From assembly GCF_021534965.1 (NCBI RefSeq), contig NZ_CP091037.1, positions 1,528,501 to 1,592,500 of the forward strand: 64,000 bases of DNA, read 5' to 3'. This DNA is from Muricauda sp. SCSIO 65647 (GTDB lineage Bacteria; Bacteroidota; Bacteroidia; Flavobacteriales; Flavobacteriaceae). Positions within the stretch are counted from its first letter, which is position 1. Every line of letters begins with the position of its first letter. The notes beneath the pieces were generated by a model. It had not been told where the DNA came from, did no database searches, and saw nothing but the letters and a program-made list of their open reading frames with translations. Shown here one piece after another: positions 60,792-64,000 of the stretch. The position numbers were made by a program, and so were the translations under genes.

Positions 60792-61180
60792 TGCAGCTTA
60801 CCCTTACCATACCCGCTTTATTGTTTCCAGCGGTCTCGTTGACCATGTTGGCCTACAATGCCCGTTATCTGGCCATCGCAGCCTTGATACGGCAGTTACA
60901 TAAACAATTTGAAGAAACCCAGGCAAGTCCGCTAAAACGACAGATCGAGTCATTGCGAAAACGACTGAACATCATTAAAAACATGCAGGCCACCGCTATC
61001 GCCAGCTTTTTATTTGCGGCGGTTTCCATGTTCATGATCTACGTCGAAATGAATGTGTGGGCCAATGTGATTTTCGGTATCAGCCTGATTTTTTTGATGG
61101 TCTCATTGGTGCTGTCGCTGATCGAGGTACAGTTATCGACCAGAGCCTTGGGCATACAGCTCAAGAATATGGAAAAATAG
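60791..61180 (+). CDS. DUF2721 membrane protein
   Basis: The protein has 129 residues with three hydrophobic segments: an N-terminal one (LTIPALLFPAVSLTMLAYNA), a second (QATAIASFLFAAVSMFMIYV) and a third (ANVIFGISLIFLMVSLVLSL). A charged amphipathic stretch QLHKQFEETQASPLKRQIES separates the first two. This matches DUF2721, a small family with no known function. The start overlaps the sortilin-like stop, which suggests co-translation. Confidence 0.9.
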   Translation: MQLTLTIPALLFPAVSLTMLAYNARYLAIAALIRQLHKQFEETQASPLKRQIESLRKRLNIIKNMQATAIASFLFAAVSMFMIYVEMNVWANVIFGISLIFLMVSLVLSLIEVQLSTRALGIQLKNMEK

Positions 61181-61313
61181 CCTACACCGCCCGTATTCTT
61201 TCGGGCAATGGAATATCAGAATTTTCATCACTTTCAATGCTCCTTTACTTTCACTGAAACTAAAAGGAAATTAGTATCTTTAATATTCAACTTTTAACGC
61301 CAACTAACTAGCT

Positions 61314-61751
61314 ATGAAAAGTGTGCGCGAACTTGATTTTTTCAAGAACATTCGCGAGATACGCGAATTCGAATTTGGTTTCTTCTATTATTTCGACGGA
61401 CTGGTCATTTCTGAGATGAAAGAAGGGGTTCACATGACATGGGGCATGGCCAAAAAAGCCGTCAAAGCCGCCGTTGAAATATATGGAGAAGATATGCCCA
61501 TCGCCTATATCTCTAACCGTATCAACGACTACACCATAGTGCCCTCAGATTGGATCAAATTCTATACGAACCGGCACCAACTCGATTTTTATTCTGTAGT
61601 GGGCAGCACCAAAGGGAGTTTTGCCAGTTTGGTGTTGGAAAAAATGTTCTTTCAAAATTCCATCAATCAGTTTACCGATATTGAAGAGGCCATTGAATGG
61701 AGCGTTGCAAAAATTGAACAGAGAAGTAAAATGAGCAGCGCAATAAATTAG
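61314..61751 (+). CDS. Small cytosolic protein, possibly STAS/SpoIIAA-like
   Basis: The protein has 145 residues with no signal peptide. It has alternating strands and helices: FEFGFFYYFDGLVISEMKEG, then helix KKAVKAAVEIYGEDMPIAYI, then LDFYSVVGSTKGSFASLVLE and a C-terminal helix DIEEAIEWSVAKIEQRSKMS. This fits the SpoIIAA-like/STAS fold seen in several unnamed Bacteroidota proteins, but I cannot confirm it. TATCTTTA at 61275-61282 may be a -7 box. It ends 4 bases into the convergent aspartoacylase-like gene. Confidence 0.65.
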   Translation: MKSVRELDFFKNIREIREFEFGFFYYFDGLVISEMKEGVHMTWGMAKKAVKAAVEIYGEDMPIAYISNRINDYTIVPSDWIKFYTNRHQLDFYSVVGSTKGSFASLVLEKMFFQNSINQFTDIEEAIEWSVAKIEQRSKMSSAIN

Positions 61752-62701
61752 CGGCCAATATGAAACAGTGCGTCACCTTGATTCACGACTGCTTGATGGT
61801 TGATACAAATGATATGGCCGTCTGAAGGGGCCTTTATTTTTTTGTTCGTTTTTGAATACGTATCGTTTATCGCCCCCAAAATCTGGTTTTTGCTGACACT
61901 GCTTCCATTTTCTATTTCAGGGATAAACATGCCCGCCCTAGGGGCACGCAACCATTTGGTAGTTTTCAAATGCATAGATTTCGGTTTTCGTTTCCCTTTT
62001 GATATCATCCCCAAATGCCCCAAAACATTCTTGATACCAGTTACCGCGGTCTTGATCGAGTGCTCATCAAACCGCATGCTTTCCCCTGCCTCATATATCA
62101 GAACGGGTTTCCTCATGGTATGCATCACCTTTCTAAAGGAACCCCTTATCAATTTAGATGGGAAATGGAATGGGGCGTCAAATAAAGCGGCCAGTTCTTC
62201 GCTCTTTGAATCTCCAGATGTGTACCTTACCTGCGGATGGTTGTGCCGTTGCGCCCCCCCTGTATGCAAATCAATGGCAATATCTATTTGCGGCAGTACC
62301 TCAGAGGTATAGTGGTAGGCGATTCTACTGGCCAATGAGCCCTTGCTACTACCCGGAAAACTGCGGTTCACATCTTTCCCATCAGGTACATCCCTAGAGA
62401 AATGTATGAATCCAAAAATATTCAAGACGGGCACCACGATCAACGCTCCCTTTTCAATTTTGAGTGCCCTGTCTTTCAATAACCTTCTCAACGCTTCGAC
62501 TCCGTTGATTTCATCGCCGTGCAGCCCCGCCTGCACCAAAACTGTGGGGCCGGCTTGTTTGCCATTGAAAACATGAATGGGTATATCGATCAATGTACCG
62601 GTCGGCAAACGTGCAATTTCGATGCGAACCAATTGGCTTTGTCCTGGTTTTACTGTATTGCCATTGACGGTTATCGTCTTATTTTCTTCTCTTGAATGCA
62701 T
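61748..62701 (-). CDS. Succinylglutamate desuccinylase/aspartoacylase family protein
   Basis: The protein has 317 residues. It is a zinc carboxypeptidase-like enzyme: VLVQAGLHGDEINGVEALRR (zinc His and Glu), DVNRSFPGS, and IDIAIDLHTGGAQRHNHP (zinc His). The C-terminal domain is beta-rich. Relatives remove N-acyl groups from amino acids. It overlaps rimK by 23 bases, so it is co-translated with it. A role in removing or recycling glutamate added by RimK is an inference. Confidence 0.9.
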   Translation of the reverse strand: MHSREENKTITVNGNTVKPGQSQLVRIEIARLPTGTLIDIPIHVFNGKQAGPTVLVQAGLHGDEINGVEALRRLLKDRALKIEKGALIVVPVLNIFGFIHFSRDVPDGKDVNRSFPGSSKGSLASRIAYHYTSEVLPQIDIAIDLHTGGAQRHNHPQVRYTSGDSKSEELAALFDAPFHFPSKLIRGSFRKVMHTMRKPVLIYEAGESMRFDEHSIKTAVTGIKNVLGHLGMISKGKRKPKSMHLKTTKWLRAPRAGMFIPEIENGSSVSKNQILGAINDTYSKTNKKIKAPSDGHIICINHQAVVNQGDALFHIGR

Positions 62702-63569
62702 TTCTTTCTACGAACTTCACAATATGTTCTGCAACATTTATACCAGTGGCCCCTTCAATTCCCTTCAGCCCAGGTGAAGCATTGACCTCTATCAATAACG
62801 GTCCCTTTTTGGAGCGGATCAAATCTACCCCCGCTACACCAAGGCCCAAATATTTTGTAGCGTTCAGCGCAATATACTGTTCTTTTGCCGTGGGTTTGAT
62901 GGCCTCGGCCTCGGCGCCTCGATGAACGTTCGACCTGAAATCGTCCAGCTCACTTTTGCGCTTCATACTGGCAACGACCCGGTTGCCGACCACTATGATT
63001 CGAATGTCTTCACCATTGGCTTCTTCAATATATTTCTGAATAAGAATGCTGGTATCCATCTTGTAAAACGTATCGATGATCGATTTCGCCGATTTCTTGC
63101 TCTCTGCGAGTATAACGCCCAGCCCATGGGTGCCTTCTTGAAGTTTTATGATGACCGGCGGGCCGCCAAGTAGTTTTATTTGTTCTTCAATATTATCAGG
63201 ATTGATCGAAAAAACCGTTTCAGGGATCGGGATTCCCTTTCTGGCCATGATCTGAAGTGTTCTCACCTTGTTCCGCGCCCTGGTAATGCCCAAAGAACGG
63301 GCAGTGCTGAACACCCCGTTCATTTCGAACTGCTTGACGATCGCAGCACCGTGTCGGGTCACTTTTGCCCCTATTCTGGGTATGATGGCATCGAATTCAT
63401 CAGTGACATCATCTTCACCCATATAGATTCTGGGGCTTCCCCCTCCCAATTTAACAGAGCATTTCGTATGGTCGATAAGTTCTACATAGTGCCCCGCCCG
63501 TTGTGCTTCTTCCACGATTCGCTTTGTGGAATGTACATTGAGGCTAACGGAAAGTATGGCAATGTCCAT
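62679..63569 (-). CDS. rimK: ATP-grasp ligase RimK (ribosomal protein S6--L-glutamate ligase-like)
   Basis: The protein has 296 residues. ATP-grasp features: VIIKLQEGTHGLGVILAESK (ATP-binding), SILIQKYIEEANGEDIRIIV, and LLIEVNASPGLKGIEGATGI (metal-binding Glu and Asn). The N-terminal preATP-grasp part reads NVHSTKRIVEEAQRAGHYVE. E. coli RimK adds glutamates to the C-terminus of ribosomal protein S6. The substrate in flavobacteria is not proven. It is followed on the same strand by the aspartoacylase-like gene. Confidence 0.93.
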   Translation of the reverse strand: MDIAILSVSLNVHSTKRIVEEAQRAGHYVELIDHTKCSVKLGGGSPRIYMGEDDVTDEFDAIIPRIGAKVTRHGAAIVKQFEMNGVFSTARSLGITRARNKVRTLQIMARKGIPIPETVFSINPDNIEEQIKLLGGPPVIIKLQEGTHGLGVILAESKKSAKSIIDTFYKMDTSILIQKYIEEANGEDIRIIVVGNRVVASMKRKSELDDFRSNVHRGAEAEAIKPTAKEQYIALNATKYLGLGVAGVDLIRSKKGPLLIEVNASPGLKGIEGATGINVAEHIVKFVERNAFKRRK

Positions 63570-63710
63570 TTTGGTAGTTAGTGCGGCTGATCTTCAGCCT
63601 AATATCGGGTAAATTTTACAATCGAGCCAATTTGTAGGTAGATTTTGACCAAAGCAATTATAACATTGATCAAAACGCTTCTAAATAAGTATTTTTGGTA
63701 CTTTCAAAGT

Positions 63711-63740
63711 TTGTTAAAACTCGTTCGTACCGTAAATTTG
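63711..63740 (+). promoter_or_regulatory. Near-perfect flavobacterial promoter of sdhC
   Basis: TTG (63711-63713, part of TTTG), a 19-base spacer and TAAATTTG (63733-63740) fit the Bacteroidota consensus fully. The ATG at 63759 follows 18 bases later. Confidence 0.75.
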
Positions 63741-63758
63741 TGGTAAAACCAACAGCTA

Positions 63759-64000
63759 ATGAGCGGATTGATAAAATCTTCGATTGCCCGAAAAGTCGTC
63801 ATGGCGCTTTCGGGTCTTTTTTTGGTCATTTTTTTGGTACTCCATGTCACCATTAACCTAGCTTCTGTCATTTCTCCTGATTTTTTTAATGAGGCTTCCC
63901 ATTTTATGGGCTACAACCCGATCGTGCAATTTATCATGCAGCCCATTTTGATTGCCGGGGTCGTCATACATTTTGTCATGGGCTTTGTGCTGGAAATACA
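63759..64000 (+). CDS. sdhC: Succinate dehydrogenase cytochrome b subunit, 5' part
   Basis: The ATG at 63759 opens a frame that runs off the right edge after 80 codons. It starts MSGLIKSSIARKVVMALSGL and continues with membrane helices FLVIFLVLHVTINLASVI and PILIAGVVIHFVMGFVLEI. The His residues in these helices are candidate haem b ligands. The family is the Bacteroidota/epsilon-type succinate dehydrogenase/fumarate reductase cytochrome b. The flavoprotein and iron-sulfur subunits are expected beyond the window. Confidence 0.92.
   Translation, partial: MSGLIKSSIARKVVMALSGLFLVIFLVLHVTINLASVISPDFFNEASHFMGYNPIVQFIMQPILIAGVVIHFVMGFVLEI

Noticed and set aside
1-64000. tRNA, rRNA and insertion sequences
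   Set aside because: No cloverleaf with a TTCRA loop, no rRNA-like stretch and no transposase frame was recognised; a tRNAscan-SE and ISfinder run would settle it.

Overview
The window looks like chromosome of a marine member of the Flavobacteriaceae (Bacteroidota), close to the Muricauda/Maribacter/Zobellia group. The evidence is a type IX secretion sorting tail on a subtilase, many short lipoprotein signal peptides, promoters of the form TTG-N19..22-TAnnTTTG with no Shine-Dalgarno sequences, DUF3078/DUF2480 genes next to suf genes, and tightly packed genes whose convergent stop codons often touch or overlap. The genus is an inference. No tRNA, rRNA, CRISPR array or insertion sequence was seen.

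Layout. 1-675: start of a sortilin-like beta-propeller gene (minus strand). 801-5211: an AT-rich five-gene operon that looks like a restriction-modification island: a double methyltransferase, an unknown 149-residue protein, a degenerate LAGLIDADG-like protein, a small ExK nuclease and a HARE-HTH/PD-(D/E)XK nuclease. 5359-8418: exported RidA-like, TPR, NTF2-like and P1-peptidase proteins. 8419-9658: 1.2 kb of repeats that includes a roughly 0.8 kb tandem duplication copying the 3' end of the peptidase gene. 9659-11992: an SPFH-GYF protein and a double zinc-ribbon membrane protein. 12050-19142: small exported proteins, beta-propellers, a membrane-bound AraC-type regulator, a sugar dehydrogenase and a MATE exporter.

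19285-32407 is dominated by haem synthesis: hemH on its own, then an operon hemA-hemC-hemD-hemE-(DUF6973)-hemF-(ChbG-like)-(PhzF-like)-hemB that covers glutamyl-tRNA to coproporphyrinogen oxidation. An AraC-type regulator gene diverges from hemA across a 195-base region with a dyad, and it is followed by ThuA and glycosidase-like genes. 32426-41899: serine hydrolase, DUF21/CBS protein, Ogt, an exonuclease, the T9SS subtilase, an endonuclease/phosphatase-family protein and HflX.

42019-42142 is a candidate small RNA with its own promoter and terminator. 43154-50214 (minus) is a full SUF iron-sulfur assembly operon (sufA-B-C-D-S-E-T plus DUF2480), interrupted between sufC and sufD by a four-helix-bundle (S23-like) gene. 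50360-64000: two propeller lipoproteins, thiL, brnQ, an aminopeptidase P, a full-length sortilin-like protein, an aspartoacylase-like/RimK pair and the start of sdhC behind a near-perfect flavobacterial promoter. The haem and SUF blocks together supply cofactors for respiratory enzymes such as the succinate dehydrogenase that begins at the right edge.
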